DNA from: Rhizobium hidalgonense
GTDB taxonomy: Bacteria; Pseudomonadota; Alphaproteobacteria; Rhizobiales; Rhizobiaceae
Length of the DNA stretch: 60,275 nucleotides
Direction: 5' to 3'
NCBI RefSeq assembly: GCF_002914525.1
Contig: NZ_LODW01000064.1
Coordinates: 1 to 60,275 of the forward strand
Position numbers and translations under genes: made by a program
The notes under the pieces: model-generated
What the model was told of the DNA's origin: nothing
The model's input: only the letters and a program-made list of their open reading frames with translations
Databases searched by the model: none
In this document: one piece after another, positions 33,425-42,305 of the stretch
Position numbering within the stretch: position 1 is the stretch's first letter
How the letters are laid out: each line of letters opens with the position of its first letter

Positions 33425-34423
33425 ATGCCATTGCCGCAGGAAATGCGTTTCGTCGATCTGCCGTCCTTCGGCGGGCCGGAGGTGATGACCATCGGCAGAG
33501 GCCCACTTCCGGAGCCGGGTGAGGGGCAGGTGCTGGTGCGCGCCGAGGCGGTCGGCGTCAACCGCCCCGATGTCGCCCAGCGCGAGGGCAGCTATCCCGC
33601 GCCCAAGGATGCGAGCCCGATCCTCGGCCTGGAGCTTGCAGGTGAAATCGTCGCGATCGGCCCCGGCGTCAGCGGCTATAGCCCCGGCGACAAGGTCTGC
33701 GGCCTCGCCAATGGCGGCGCCTATGCCGAATACTGCCTGTTGCCGGCAGGCCAGATCCTGCCCGTTCCCAAGGGTTATGATGCGGTCAAGGCCGCCGCTC
33801 TCCCCGAGACCTTCTTCACCGTCTGGGCCAATCTCTTCCAGATGGCCGGGCTGACGGAAGGCGAGACGGTGCTGATCCATGGCGGCTCCAGCGGCATCGG
33901 CACGACGGCGATCCAGCTCGCCCGCGCCTTCGGCGCCGAGGTCTACGCCACGGCCGGCTCAGCCCAGAAATGCGAGGCCTGCGAAAGGCTCGGCGCCAAA
34001 CGCGCCATCAACTACCGGAGCGAGGATTTCGCCGCGGTGATCAAGGCCGAAACCGGTCAGGGCGTCGATATCATCCTCGACATGATCGGCGCTTCTTATT
34101 TCGAGCGCAATCTCGCCTCGCTGGCGAAGGACGGCTGCCTGTCGATCATCGCCTTCCTCGGCGGCGCCGTTGCCGAAAAGGTCAACCTGTCGCCGATCAT
34201 GGTCAAGCGGCTGACGGTGACCGGCTCCACCATGCGCCCGCGCACGGCGGAAGAAAAACGTGCCATCCGCGACGACCTGCTCTCTGAGGTCTGGCCGCTT
34301 TTGGAAGCCGGCACCGTCGCCCCCGTTATCCACAAAGTGTTCGCCTTCGAGGACGTCGTCGAAGCCCATCGGCTGATGGAAGACGGCAGCCATGTCGGCA
34401 AGATCATGCTGCGCGTCGATTGA
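33425..34423 (+). CDS. NAD(P)H:quinone oxidoreductase, zinc-independent MDR family
   Basis: 332 residues of the PIG3/zeta-crystallin-like branch. The GroES-like N-terminus includes VNRPDVAQREGSYPAPKDAS and LGLELAGEIVAIGPGV, followed by the NADP-binding Rossmann motif VLIHGGSSGIGTTAIQLAR. No zinc ligands are present. It reduces quinones or unsaturated carbonyls with NADPH. Its last 20 bases overlap the end of the convergent MFS gene. The start at 33425 has AGGAGGGTT about seven bases upstream. Confidence 0.9.
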   Translation: MPLPQEMRFVDLPSFGGPEVMTIGRGPLPEPGEGQVLVRAEAVGVNRPDVAQREGSYPAPKDASPILGLELAGEIVAIGPGVSGYSPGDKVCGLANGGAYAEYCLLPAGQILPVPKGYDAVKAAALPETFFTVWANLFQMAGLTEGETVLIHGGSSGIGTTAIQLARAFGAEVYATAGSAQKCEACERLGAKRAINYRSEDFAAVIKAETGQGVDIILDMIGASYFERNLASLAKDGCLSIIAFLGGAVAEKVNLSPIMVKRLTVTGSTMRPRTAEEKRAIRDDLLSEVWPLLEAGTVAPVIHKVFAFEDVVEAHRLMEDGSHVGKIMLRVD

Positions 34424-35831
34424 GCGTCAGCGAAACGCCGACGGCGAGAACCCCGGGCAGCGCCGTCAGCAGATAAAGCCAGTAGGCCGCCGACAGCGCG
34501 CCTGCTATCCCGCCCGGATCGACGAGGCCGGCGCCATTGGCGATGAGGCCGGCGAAGGCTGCGCCGAACGCGCCGCCAAGCGAACTCATCGTCGGGATTG
34601 CCGCCGAAGCCTTGTCCTGTTCGCTGTCGGCGACGAGCGTCAAGACCATGGCGACGAGGTGCGCCCAGCCGAGCCCGACGCCGAAGCCCATCATGAACAT
34701 GCCGATGGCTGCCGGCACGATGAAGAGCATCTGCGCATGCGGATTATCGTTGGCGAGGAAGGCCGCAAGGCTGGCGGTCGCCGCCGCTTCGATCAGCGCA
34801 CCCGCAATGATGGCGAAATAGGCCTGCCGTCCGGTCAGCGAGCCGCTGAGGAAGGCGGCGAACGTCCAGCCGAGGGCGACGAGCGCGACGAGATAACCTG
34901 AGACAAGCGGTGTCACCCCGTGCAGCACCTGCAGGAAATAGGGAATGAAAACGTCGCTGACGAGCACGATCGCCATGGCCAGCATCGTCAGGTAGACGCG
35001 CGCGATCGGCCGGGAAAAACTCACCGCGCCGGAGGGCAGCAACCGGTTCGGGCTTCGGCCCTCGATGAAAAGCATGCCGGCGACAGCGACGACAGAGGCC
35101 GCGATCAAAGCGATTTTCGCAGCCATGGTCTCGATCGTCCCGGCGGTGCTGACCATCAGCACGGCGCCAAGCAACAGCCCGATCTGGGCAAGCGGCGTTT
35201 TCGCGTGGTCGCGGTCGTCTGCGACCTCAGGCAACAGCCGTGGCGCCAGAACCGCCATCGCCAGGCCGAGCGGCACGAGCACGACGAACGCATAGCGCCA
35301 GTTGCTGCCGCCGGAAAAGAAGCCGCCGAGTGTCGGCCCGATAACGGTCGCCACACCCCAGATCGCCGCATAGAGCGTCGACGCCTTCGTCCATAGCGGC
35401 TCGGGATAGACGAAGCGGATGAAGGCATAGCCAAGCGCTGCAAGCGCGCCGGTGCCGAGACCCTGCACCGCGCGGCCGATCAGCACCACCGGCATCGACG
35501 GCGCGGTTGCGGCAATCAGGCTGCCGACGCCGAAGACCAGCGCAGCAATCACATAGACGGCGCGAAGCCCGATACCCCGCGGCCGCATGGCGACGAAGAT
35601 CGAACCGAGCACGGCGGCGGCGACGAACAGGCTGGTAACCCAGGAAAACAGCGCCAGCCCGCCGATATCGCGCACGATCGACGGCGCTATCGTCGCCATG
35701 ATGTAAGTCTCCACCGCATAAAGCGTCACGCCGCCGGCAAGGATCAACGTTGCCGGCAGATGCTCAGGCAGGAAGAGGCGGAGGAGGGAGCTGGCGTTGG
35801 CAATGGTTGCAGTCTGGTCGATATCCGACAT
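34404..35831 (-). CDS. MFS drug-type exporter (DHA2-like)
   Basis: 475 residues with about 14 hydrophobic helices. Motifs: GRAVQGLGTGALAALGYAFIR (helix 4/5 region) and GGLALFSWVTSLFVAAAVLGS near motif A. The long form with 14 helices is that of DHA2-type proton-coupled exporters; substrates are often hydrophobic drugs or dyes. It is divergent from the SufR-like regulator at 35896, with a strong palindrome between them, so that protein probably controls it. Its 3' end overlaps the quinone oxidoreductase gene tail to tail. Confidence 0.85.
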   Translation of the reverse strand: MSDIDQTATIANASSLLRLFLPEHLPATLILAGGVTLYAVETYIMATIAPSIVRDIGGLALFSWVTSLFVAAAVLGSIFVAMRPRGIGLRAVYVIAALVFGVGSLIAATAPSMPVVLIGRAVQGLGTGALAALGYAFIRFVYPEPLWTKASTLYAAIWGVATVIGPTLGGFFSGGSNWRYAFVVLVPLGLAMAVLAPRLLPEVADDRDHAKTPLAQIGLLLGAVLMVSTAGTIETMAAKIALIAASVVAVAGMLFIEGRSPNRLLPSGAVSFSRPIARVYLTMLAMAIVLVSDVFIPYFLQVLHGVTPLVSGYLVALVALGWTFAAFLSGSLTGRQAYFAIIAGALIEAAATASLAAFLANDNPHAQMLFIVPAAIGMFMMGFGVGLGWAHLVAMVLTLVADSEQDKASAAIPTMSSLGGAFGAAFAGLIANGAGLVDPGGIAGALSAAYWLYLLTALPGVLAVGVSLTLNRRAA

Positions 35832-35866
35832 GGGCTAACCCCGAGATTTTTGCTGGCGAAGGATTA

Positions 35867-35890
35867 TTTTCCAAGTTATAAATTGGAAAA
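35867..35890. promoter_or_regulatory. Palindromic operator between exporter and regulator genes
   Basis: TTTTCCAA-GTTATAAA-TTGGAAAA: perfect 8-bp arms with an 8-base AT-rich spacer, 36 bases from the exporter start and six bases before the regulator ATG at 35896. A further half-site, CTTGGAAAAAT, lies at about 35925. It is probably the binding site through which the regulator represses itself and the exporter. Confidence 0.65.
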
Positions 35891-35895
35891 ATTAC

Positions 35896-36558
35896 ATGTC
35901 GCCCCAATTAAAACAAGTCATGACTTGGAAAAATATGCGCCAGTCGCCCGCCAACCGCATCCTGATCCTGATAAAGACCGACGGCCCGCAGCTTGGCGGT
36001 GCGATCGGCGATGCACTCGGTATTTCGGCCGAGGCCGCCCGCCAGCAGCTCGCCAAGCTGGCGGAGCAGGGGCTGGTGGAGCCGGTCACCATCGGTGCCA
36101 CAGGCAGGGGCCGGCCGCGTCAGCTCTGGCACCTCACCGCCGCGGGCAACCGGCAATTCCCGGACGGCCATGCCGAACTGACGGCAAACCTGCTTGTGAC
36201 GCTGGTCGAACAGTTAGGCCCCGCAGCGCTCGACACGGTCATCTCCGCCCGCGAGGCGGATACGCTGCAGCGTTATCGGCTGGAACTGGAAAATGCCGGC
36301 GACCTTGCCGCCCGCGTCGAGGTCCTGGCCGCCATCCGCACCCGCGAGGGCTATATGGCCGATCACTGGCAGGAGGCGGACGGCTCCTTCACGCTGGTCG
36401 AAAACCACTGCCCGATCTGCGCGGCTGCCACGGCCTGCGCCGGCTTCTGCCGCTCCGAACTCGAGACCTTCCGCACCGCCCTCGGCGCCGACGTCGAGCG
36501 CCGCGAACACATCCTCGCCGGGGCAAGGCGCTGCGCCTACCGGATCACGCCGCGTTGA
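35896..36558 (+). CDS. SufR-like winged-helix regulator with cysteine cluster
   Basis: 220 residues from ATG 35896; a start at 35935 (MRQSPANRILILIK) would also work and would leave the palindrome further upstream. The N-terminal winged helix ILILIKTDGPQLGGAIGDALG and AEAARQQLAKLAEQGLVEP is of the DeoR/ArsR-like SufR type. The C-terminal part has NHCPICAAATACAGFCRSE and a late RRCAYRI, four cysteines plus one in the arrangement expected of an Fe-S or metal sensor. It probably senses redox or iron-sulfur state and controls the divergent MFS exporter. Confidence 0.82.
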   Translation: MSPQLKQVMTWKNMRQSPANRILILIKTDGPQLGGAIGDALGISAEAARQQLAKLAEQGLVEPVTIGATGRGRPRQLWHLTAAGNRQFPDGHAELTANLLVTLVEQLGPAALDTVISAREADTLQRYRLELENAGDLAARVEVLAAIRTREGYMADHWQEADGSFTLVENHCPICAAATACAGFCRSELETFRTALGADVERREHILAGARRCAYRITPR

Positions 36559-36582
36559 CCAATATCGCAAGCAGCCCGCACC

Positions 36583-37794
36583 TTACGCCGGCTGCCGCGC
36601 CTGCCGTCGGCTGCTTTCGAGATAGAGCAAGACCCCGACCGATGCGAGGCCTGCGGCGGCGCCGACGAAAGCGGTGCCGGAATAGTCGCTGACCGATGTG
36701 CCGAAGGCGAAGAGCCCGGCGGCGATGCCGGTGCCGATGAAGGTGTTGAGCGAGATCAGCGAGGTTCCAAGCCCCGGCCGGTCGGCGATCAGGTCCTGCA
36801 GATAGGTGATCGGCACGCTGAGGATTGCCGCCGCCCCGCCGGCATTGAGAAGAAGCAGCGCATAGATGTGCCAGGGCGCCGAGGCAAAGCCCAGCAACAG
36901 CAGATAGGCGCAGTAGATCAGCGCGCCGAAGGCGAGCACATGCACGGTGCGGAACCGCCGTTGCGCCATGCCCCACATCATCATGAACGGCATCTCGAGA
37001 AGGGCCGTCAGCCCGGCGATGAAGCCGACATCGACCACGGTTCCGCCGGCCGCATGGGTGATGATCAGCGGCAGCAGCATGCTGTTCAGCCGCTGCAGTC
37101 CGAAAAGCAGCGCCATGACGATAACGCGGACCAGCACATAGGGCATGAAGATCCGTTTCAGCGACGCAAGGAAACCGACGGGATCGGGAGCACGGCCGGC
37201 CGTGCCGTTTCCGGGGGCGAAGAAGAAATATAGGCAGAAGCAGGTGAGGCTTGCGAAGGCCGCGATCCCATAGGCCGGCGTCATCGACGGCGAATTGACG
37301 AGATAGAGGCCGATCAGCCCTGGAGCCAGCGCCCATGAGCCGGAAAAAAGCGCCCGCACCGTTGCCGTGACCGCCGCTCCCTGGCCGCGATCCATCTGGT
37401 TGGTCCTGGCGCGCAGGCTGGCAAACAGCAGCGAATAGGTGGAATTGCTCATCGGCACCAGCAACAGCGTCGAGACGATGAAGACGGCAGGGTTGTGAAA
37501 GATCGCGATCGACCCGAAGCCGAGCATGCCGGCGACCGAAAGCCCCAGCACCAGCGGCCGCCGCTCCTTCAGCCTGTCGGACCAGATGCCGAGCGTCAGG
37601 CTGGTGGTGACGTTGACGATCGCCGAGAAGAAGATCAGCGCCGAATAGGTGCCGTTGCTAAGGCCGAGTTCGTTGATCCCGATGATCGACTGATAGGGCG
37701 CGGTCGAGGCATAGGTGAAGGCGAGCGCGATGAGGGTCACGGTTGGAATGCGGATCCTGTTGTCGCCAAGGATCAAGGAAAATGTGGAGGGCAT
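36583..37794 (-). CDS. MFS sugar-efflux-type transporter (SetA-like)
   Basis: 403 residues with twelve hydrophobic helices. The sequence TYSALIFFSAIVNVTTSLTLG and GIWSDRLKERRPLVLGLSV (motif A, DRxxxRR) match the sugar efflux transporter SetA/B group of the major facilitator superfamily. The substrate cannot be read from the sequence. It ends 24 bases from the convergent regulator gene. It is probably monocistronic, with its promoter in 37795-37930. Confidence 0.8.
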   Translation of the reverse strand: MPSTFSLILGDNRIRIPTVTLIALAFTYASTAPYQSIIGINELGLSNGTYSALIFFSAIVNVTTSLTLGIWSDRLKERRPLVLGLSVAGMLGFGSIAIFHNPAVFIVSTLLLVPMSNSTYSLLFASLRARTNQMDRGQGAAVTATVRALFSGSWALAPGLIGLYLVNSPSMTPAYGIAAFASLTCFCLYFFFAPGNGTAGRAPDPVGFLASLKRIFMPYVLVRVIVMALLFGLQRLNSMLLPLIITHAAGGTVVDVGFIAGLTALLEMPFMMMWGMAQRRFRTVHVLAFGALIYCAYLLLLGFASAPWHIYALLLLNAGGAAAILSVPITYLQDLIADRPGLGTSLISLNTFIGTGIAAGLFAFGTSVSDYSGTAFVGAAAGLASVGVLLYLESSRRQARQPA

Positions 37795-37936
37795 GGTGCG
37801 GTTCCTGATGCACCACCCTTAGCGGCATCGGACACATCAGAGAAACGATAGTTTTCGATCGGCGGCGTCAATTCTTGTGATGAGTATCGAGATGATGCGG
37901 TTGTTCGACGGAGCATGCATGGTCGAGCAGCGCGCA

Positions 37937-38111
37937 TGGATTCCAGGCTCAAGGCCTGGAATGACGGAGGGTGGGGCTCAACAGGCAGGAAGCGCGATGG
38001 GGAGAGCTTGACCAAGGTAGGCGCAACCACCTGCTGCTCCGCCGCACGTCGCGTCTTGCTGCAGACGCTTACCCCACTCTCCGTCGTGCTCGGCCTTGAG
38101 CCGAGCATCCA
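37937..38111. repeat. Pair of inverted 31-bp palindromic elements with covarying stems
   Basis: 37937-37967 and 38081-38111 are the same 31-bp element in opposite orientations: CCGTCRT.., stem, CTTGA-type loop, stem, ATCCA. The stems differ but stay paired: TTCCAGGC/GCCTGGAA in the first and TGCTCGGC/GCCGAGCA in the second. They bracket about 110 bases of non-coding DNA. The 431-base gap 37795-38225 between the MFS and asparaginase genes holds these elements and otherwise only promoter space. Confidence 0.75.
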
Positions 38112-38225
38112 CGCCTCATCAACCAGCGGTCGTCGCCCGAATTCCGGCGTCACCTAAACCCCGTTGGCTTTCGCGTCGCGACGCGTTATGCCTGCCGCAT
38201 CCCGCCAGCATCCGGATAAGAACCA

Positions 38226-39233
38226 ATGACCAATCCCGTCACCGTCGAAGTTACCCGCGGCCTGCTCGTCGAAAGCCGCCATCGCGGCGCGGTGGCCGTT
38301 GTCGATGGTGATGGCAAGCTCGTCTTTTCGCTGGGTGACATCGAGGCCGCCGTCTTCCCGCGCTCGGCCTGCAAGGCGATGCAGGCGTTGCCGCTGATCG
38401 AGAGCGGTGCGGCCGACGCCTATGGCTTCGGCGACAAGGAATTGGCGCTTGCCTGCGCTTCGCACAATGGCGAGGATGAACACGTGGCGCTTGCCGCTTC
38501 CATGCTATCGCGGGCCGGCCGAAATGCCGAAGCGCTGGAATGCGGCGCCCATTGGTCGATGAGCCAGAAGGTCCTGATCCATCAGGTCCGCACGCTCGAT
38601 GTGCCGACCGCGCTGCACAACAATTGCTCGGGAAAACATGCCGGCTTCATCTGCGCCTGCTGCCATAGGGATATCGATCCGAAGGGTTATGTCGGCTACC
38701 AGCACCCGCTGCAGGTCGAAATCCGCGCGGTGATGGAAAGCCTGACCGGCGCCGTGCTCGGCGCAGAGAGCTGCGGCACCGACGGCTGCTCCATTCCGAC
38801 CTATGCCGTGCCGCTCAAGAGCCTTGCCCACGGCTTCGCCAAAATGGCGACCGGGGTCGGCCTGGAACCTTTGCGCGCCAAAGCATCCCGCCGGCTCATC
38901 GAGGCCTGCATGGCCGAGCCCTTCTATGTTGCCGGCACCGGCCGCGCCTGCACGGAGCTGATGCAGATCGCCCCCGGCCGCATCTTCGTTAAAACAGGCG
39001 CCGAGGGCGTCTTCTGCGCCGCGATCCCGGAAAAGGGCATCGCCATCGCGCTGAAATGCGAGGACGGCACGACCCGCGCCGCCGAAGCCATGGTGGCTGC
39101 GACACTCGCCCGTTTCTCTGAGACTGAGAGTGAGGTGCATGCCGCGCTGATGGGCTTTGCCGCCACCTCGATGCGCAATTGGAATGGCATCCATGTCGGC
39201 GATATCAGGGCCACTTCCGCCCTGACCGCATAA
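38226..39233 (+). CDS. ansA: L-asparaginase, rhizobial zinc-type (Rhizobium etli class)
   Basis: 335 residues of the structurally distinct asparaginase class known from Rhizobium etli. The catalytic Ser-Lys pair is Ser47/Lys50 (FPRSACKAMQAL), with Ser79 in CASHNGED. Zinc ligands expected from the solved enzyme are present as Cys134 and Lys137 (NNCSGKHAGF) and Cys188 (CGTDGCSIPT). It hydrolyses asparagine to aspartate and ammonia, supplying carbon and nitrogen. The published enzyme numbering appears shifted by one, so the start is right within a residue. It is a single gene, next to a convergent DeoR regulator that may or may not control it. Confidence 0.92.
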   Translation: MTNPVTVEVTRGLLVESRHRGAVAVVDGDGKLVFSLGDIEAAVFPRSACKAMQALPLIESGAADAYGFGDKELALACASHNGEDEHVALAASMLSRAGRNAEALECGAHWSMSQKVLIHQVRTLDVPTALHNNCSGKHAGFICACCHRDIDPKGYVGYQHPLQVEIRAVMESLTGAVLGAESCGTDGCSIPTYAVPLKSLAHGFAKMATGVGLEPLRAKASRRLIEACMAEPFYVAGTGRACTELMQIAPGRIFVKTGAEGVFCAAIPEKGIAIALKCEDGTTRAAEAMVAATLARFSETESEVHAALMGFAATSMRNWNGIHVGDIRATSALTA

Positions 39234-39307
39234 GCAGGGGGCGGAATTCGCCGGTGGCGTGACCATGGTTTCCGCATGCCGCAAGGGCAGGGCGGCCAGC
39301 AGCACCG

Positions 39308-40063
39308 TCACGCCACAGCGATCGTGCCATTGAGATCGCGATAAGGTTTCAGCCGCTCGGCCGGCATCTCAGCTGGCACGATCAGCCCCGCCACTTCGGA
39401 TATACCGAGCACCGGGCAGGGCGAGACGAGGTCGAACTTCTCCTCCGTCAGCAGCACATGCGTTTCGGCCGAGCAGCCGGCAATATGGCGTTTGATCGCC
39501 GCTTCCTCGAAATCGCCGGTGGAAAGTCCGTGCACCGGATGGGCGGCCGTGACGCCGAGGAAGAACAGGTCGGGGCGCAACTGCGAGATCGCTGCAACTG
39601 CTGCTGCCCCCGTCGCCACCATCGAATGTTTGTAGAGTCGCCCGCCGGTGAGGATCACCTCGGCCGTCGGGTGGTGTTCCAGCTCGGCGGCGATCGTCGG
39701 GCTGTGGGTGGCGACGGTCAGCGGCATGTCGCGCGACAGGTGCCTGGCGATTTCCGCCGTTGTCGTGCCGCCGTCGAGAAAGATCATCTGCCCCGGCCTG
39801 ACCATCGCCGCCGCAGCAGCCCCGAGCCGCGCCTTGATTTCCGACGAGACGCTACGCCGCGCGGTGAAATCGGGCAGATCGGGCGAAAGTGGCATTGCCC
39901 CGCCATGCACGCGTTTTAGCAGCCCCTCCGCCGCCATCTCGCGCAAATCGCGCCGGATTGTGTCTTCCGAAAGCGAAAAATCCTCGGCGACGCGCTTGGC
40001 GATCACCTGGCCGTCACGGCGCAGGATGTCGAGAATCAGGGCCTTGCGCTGCGTCGTCAACAT
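39308..40063 (-). CDS. DeoR/GlpR family transcriptional regulator
   Basis: 251 residues from ATG 40063 (MLTTQRKALILDILRRDGQ), with GGAGA just upstream; a longer frame to 40096 is less likely. The helix-turn-helix is AKRVAEDFSLSEDTIRRDLREMAAEG, followed by LKRVHGGAM typical of DeoR regulators. The sugar-phosphate-binding DeoRC domain includes IFLDGGTTTAEIARHL. The ligand is probably a phosphorylated sugar; the controlled genes are not evident. Repeated CACGA/TCGTG motifs lie in its upstream region. Confidence 0.88.
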   Translation of the reverse strand: MLTTQRKALILDILRRDGQVIAKRVAEDFSLSEDTIRRDLREMAAEGLLKRVHGGAMPLSPDLPDFTARRSVSSEIKARLGAAAAAMVRPGQMIFLDGGTTTAEIARHLSRDMPLTVATHSPTIAAELEHHPTAEVILTGGRLYKHSMVATGAAAVAAISQLRPDLFFLGVTAAHPVHGLSTGDFEEAAIKRHIAGCSAETHVLLTEEKFDLVSPCPVLGISEVAGLIVPAEMPAERLKPYRDLNGTIAVA

Positions 40064-40102
40064 GGTCTCTCCGCGCGAAATTGAACGAGATGGCATGATC
40101 TT

Positions 40103-40157
40103 GCACGAATTGACTCGACATTCAAGAAATATCGTGCGTTTTCACGACATCCCGTGC
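40103..40157. promoter_or_regulatory. Candidate DeoR-type operator repeats
   Basis: GCACGA (40103-40108), TCGTGC (40132-40137), CACGA (40143-40147) and CGTGC (40153-40157) give two inverted pairs upstream of the DeoR-family gene. DeoR regulators often use several spaced short repeats. The site also lies upstream of the divergent gene at 40204, so both could be controlled. Confidence 0.45.
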
Positions 40158-40203
40158 ATGAGGCCGGGATGTGCCCGCGCATGAAGCGGAGATGGAGTGG
40201 ATC

Positions 40204-40560
40204 ATGTTGATTTTAATTGCCGGGCCCTACAGGTCGGGAACGGGCGACGACCCGGAGAAGATGGCCGCCAACCTGCAGCGGCTGGAGGAACCCTCGCATA
40301 AGCTGTTTGCTGCCGGCCACGTGCCGATGATCGGCGAATGGGTGGCGCTGCCGATCTGGCAGGCCGCTGGCGGCAAGTCGGTCGGCGATGCGCTCTACGA
40401 AGAGATCTTCCACCCGGTCGCCGGCCGGCTGCTGCAGCTCTGCGAGGGCGTGCTGCGGCTGCCGGGCGACTCCAAGGGCGCCGACAACGACGTGCGCATC
40501 GCCAGGGAACGCGGCATCCCGGTCTGGCACCGGCTGGAGGATGTGCCGGGTTGCAGCTGA
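40204..40560 (+). CDS. DUF4406-like nucleoside-deoxyribosyltransferase-fold protein
   Basis: 118 residues: MLILIAGPYRSGTGDDPEKM, then a middle part with HVPMIGEWVALPIW and an end with GADNDVRIARERGIPVWHRL. The IAGPYRSG start and D.....A...G.PV close are as in DUF4406/2'-deoxyribosyltransferase-fold proteins, which bind nucleotides. GGAG six bases before the ATG at 40204 supports this start over in-frame ATGs at 40171 and 40192. It is divergent from the DeoR-family gene and may be under its control. The exact activity is unknown. Confidence 0.75.
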   Translation: MLILIAGPYRSGTGDDPEKMAANLQRLEEPSHKLFAAGHVPMIGEWVALPIWQAAGGKSVGDALYEEIFHPVAGRLLQLCEGVLRLPGDSKGADNDVRIARERGIPVWHRLEDVPGCS

Positions 40561-40578
40561 GCAGCGGACCCGAGGCTG

Positions 40579-40713
40579 CCCCTCACCTTAGCCCTTTCCC
40601 CGTAAAACGGAGAGGGGACGTACCCAGCGCGAGATCTGCGGGGAACCGAGAGGACGCGGCATGTTCCCTTCTGCCCGTAAAACGGGGAGAGGTGGCGGCA
40701 GCCGGATGAGGGG
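40579..40713. repeat. RIME-like mosaic repeat, copy 3
   Basis: CCCCTCACCTTAGCCCTTTCCCCG at the left and CGGCAGCCGGATGAGGGG at the right, with internal CCGTAAAACGG hairpins at about 40599 and 40675. It is in the same orientation as copy 1. It fills most of the gap between the DUF4406-like gene and the glutathione transferase at 40826. Confidence 0.75.
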
Positions 40714-40825
40714 CTGCCGCACGGCACGCCGATCATTGTCCGGCTGCCGAAAGGCGAGGCAATCTCCCCGGTTCCGCCGCACGCCTCCCTGCGCTATACC
40801 AACTCCCGAAAGGGAGACGAGAACC

Positions 40826-41446
40826 ATGCTGACATTGTATTACGCGCCGGGAACCTGCGCACTCGCAAGCCTGATTGCCCTGGAAGAATCGGGGCTCGCC
40901 TTCGAAACGCGCAAGCTCACCTTTGCCAATGGCGAGCAGCGTTCGCCGGACTATCTGCAGATCAATCCGAAGGGCCGGGTGCCGGCGCTGGTCACCGATC
41001 GCGGCGTGCTGACGGAAACGCCGGCGATCCTCGGCTTTATCGCAGAAAGCGCGCCGGGCGCCAAACTGGCGCCGCTCGGCGATGCCTTCGAAATGGCGCG
41101 GCTGCAGTCCTTCAACAGCTATCTATGCTCGACCGTGCATGTGAACCATGCCCATCGCCCGCGCGGCTCCCGCTGGGCCGACGAGCCGGCGGCACTCGAG
41201 GCGATGAAGGCCAAGGTACCGCAGAATATGGCTGACTGCTTCACGCTGATCGAAGAGAAGATGTTCGAAGGCCCGTGGGTGATGGGCGAGACCTACTCGC
41301 TCGCCGATCCCTATCTCTTCGTCATGACCGACTGGCTGCCATCCGACGGCGTCGATCCCACCCGCTTCGCAAAGGTCACCGACCACCACGCCCGCATGCT
41401 GCAGCGCCCCGCCGTCCAGCGGGCGCTGGCTTACGATCGGGGCTGA
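40826..41446 (+). CDS. Glutathione S-transferase, beta-class-like
   Basis: 206 residues from ATG 40826 with AGGGAG upstream. MLTLYYAPGTCALASLIALEESG carries a cysteine at position 11, as in bacterial beta-class enzymes that use Cys10 rather than Tyr or Ser. NPKGRVPALVTDRGVLTETPAIL follows, with the cis-Pro and the Glu/Ser-type glutathione-gamma-glutamyl site. The C-terminal helical domain includes LADPYLFVMTDWL. It conjugates or reduces small molecules with glutathione. It is one of three glutathione transferases within 5 kb. Confidence 0.9.
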   Translation: MLTLYYAPGTCALASLIALEESGLAFETRKLTFANGEQRSPDYLQINPKGRVPALVTDRGVLTETPAILGFIAESAPGAKLAPLGDAFEMARLQSFNSYLCSTVHVNHAHRPRGSRWADEPAALEAMKAKVPQNMADCFTLIEEKMFEGPWVMGETYSLADPYLFVMTDWLPSDGVDPTRFAKVTDHHARMLQRPAVQRALAYDRG

Positions 41447-41522
41447 TGCTTCGCTCGGGCCGGAACGGGCTAGGTAGGGACGGTATCCGAATTGGCGGCC
41501 CGCGGCTTGGGGTCACAACTGT

Positions 41523-42191
41523 CTAAGTAACCGGCCCTTTGTCAGCGGCCGATGCGGCGGTGAACACGGCCAGCTGGGCCGCGAAAGCGCGCTGATAGGC
41601 CGGCCGGGCTTCGCCGCGGGCCACATAGGCGCCAAGGTTCGGATATTCCTCCAATAGACCCGATGCTCGCGCCCTAAGGAGCACCGTCACCATCAGCAAG
41701 TCGCCGGCGCTGAACGCACCATCGAGCCAGTCGGCATCGCCAAGGCGAGTGGAAAGGCTCCCCAGCCGTTTGCGGATGCTGTCATCGAGGACGCTGAGGC
41801 GCCTCTCGTACCAGGGTTCGTCGCGCTCGAGGATGGTGGCGAGGCTGCGCTCGAAGATCGGTGACTCCACTGTATTAAGCGCGGCAAACATCCACGTGAC
41901 AGCGCGCGCCCGGGCATTCGCATCCTCCGGCAGCAGGCCCGCATGGCGCTCGGCGATATGAAACACGATCGCTCCGGACTCGAACAGAGCGAGATCGCCT
42001 TCTTCATAGGTCGGAATCTGCCCGAAAGGATGAAGCGCCAGATGCGCGGGCTCCTTCATCGTCTTGAACGAAACGAGACGAACCTCGTAGGGCTGCCCCG
42101 CTTCTTCGAGCGCCCAGCGAACGCGCATGTCGCGCGCCAGACCTCGGCCGCGATCGGGCGAGCATTCAAAGGCGGTAATGGTAATCGTCAT
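41523..42191 (-). CDS. Glutathione S-transferase family protein
   Basis: 222 residues. The thioredoxin-like N-terminus includes DMRVRWALEEAGQPYEVRLVSF and HPFGQIPTYEEGDLALFESGAIV (cis-Pro and Glu-Ser glutathione site). The helical C-terminal domain has FSAGDLLMVTVLL. No classic Ser/Tyr/Cys at the usual catalytic position is obvious, though Cys10 (FECSPD) is near. It is convergent with the beta-class enzyme 76 bases away and is not a close paralogue of it. Confidence 0.88.
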   Translation of the reverse strand: MTITITAFECSPDRGRGLARDMRVRWALEEAGQPYEVRLVSFKTMKEPAHLALHPFGQIPTYEEGDLALFESGAIVFHIAERHAGLLPEDANARARAVTWMFAALNTVESPIFERSLATILERDEPWYERRLSVLDDSIRKRLGSLSTRLGDADWLDGAFSAGDLLMVTVLLRARASGLLEEYPNLGAYVARGEARPAYQRAFAAQLAVFTAASAADKGPVT

Positions 42192-42305
42192 CGCTTCCTC
42201 CCTATAGATTTATCCTCAGATCGATGCCGATTTAAGGCGTCATGTGGCTTGAAGACGGCCGGCGAAACGCGATTCCGACACGATGCTCGCGATAATCTTC
42301 GCGGG

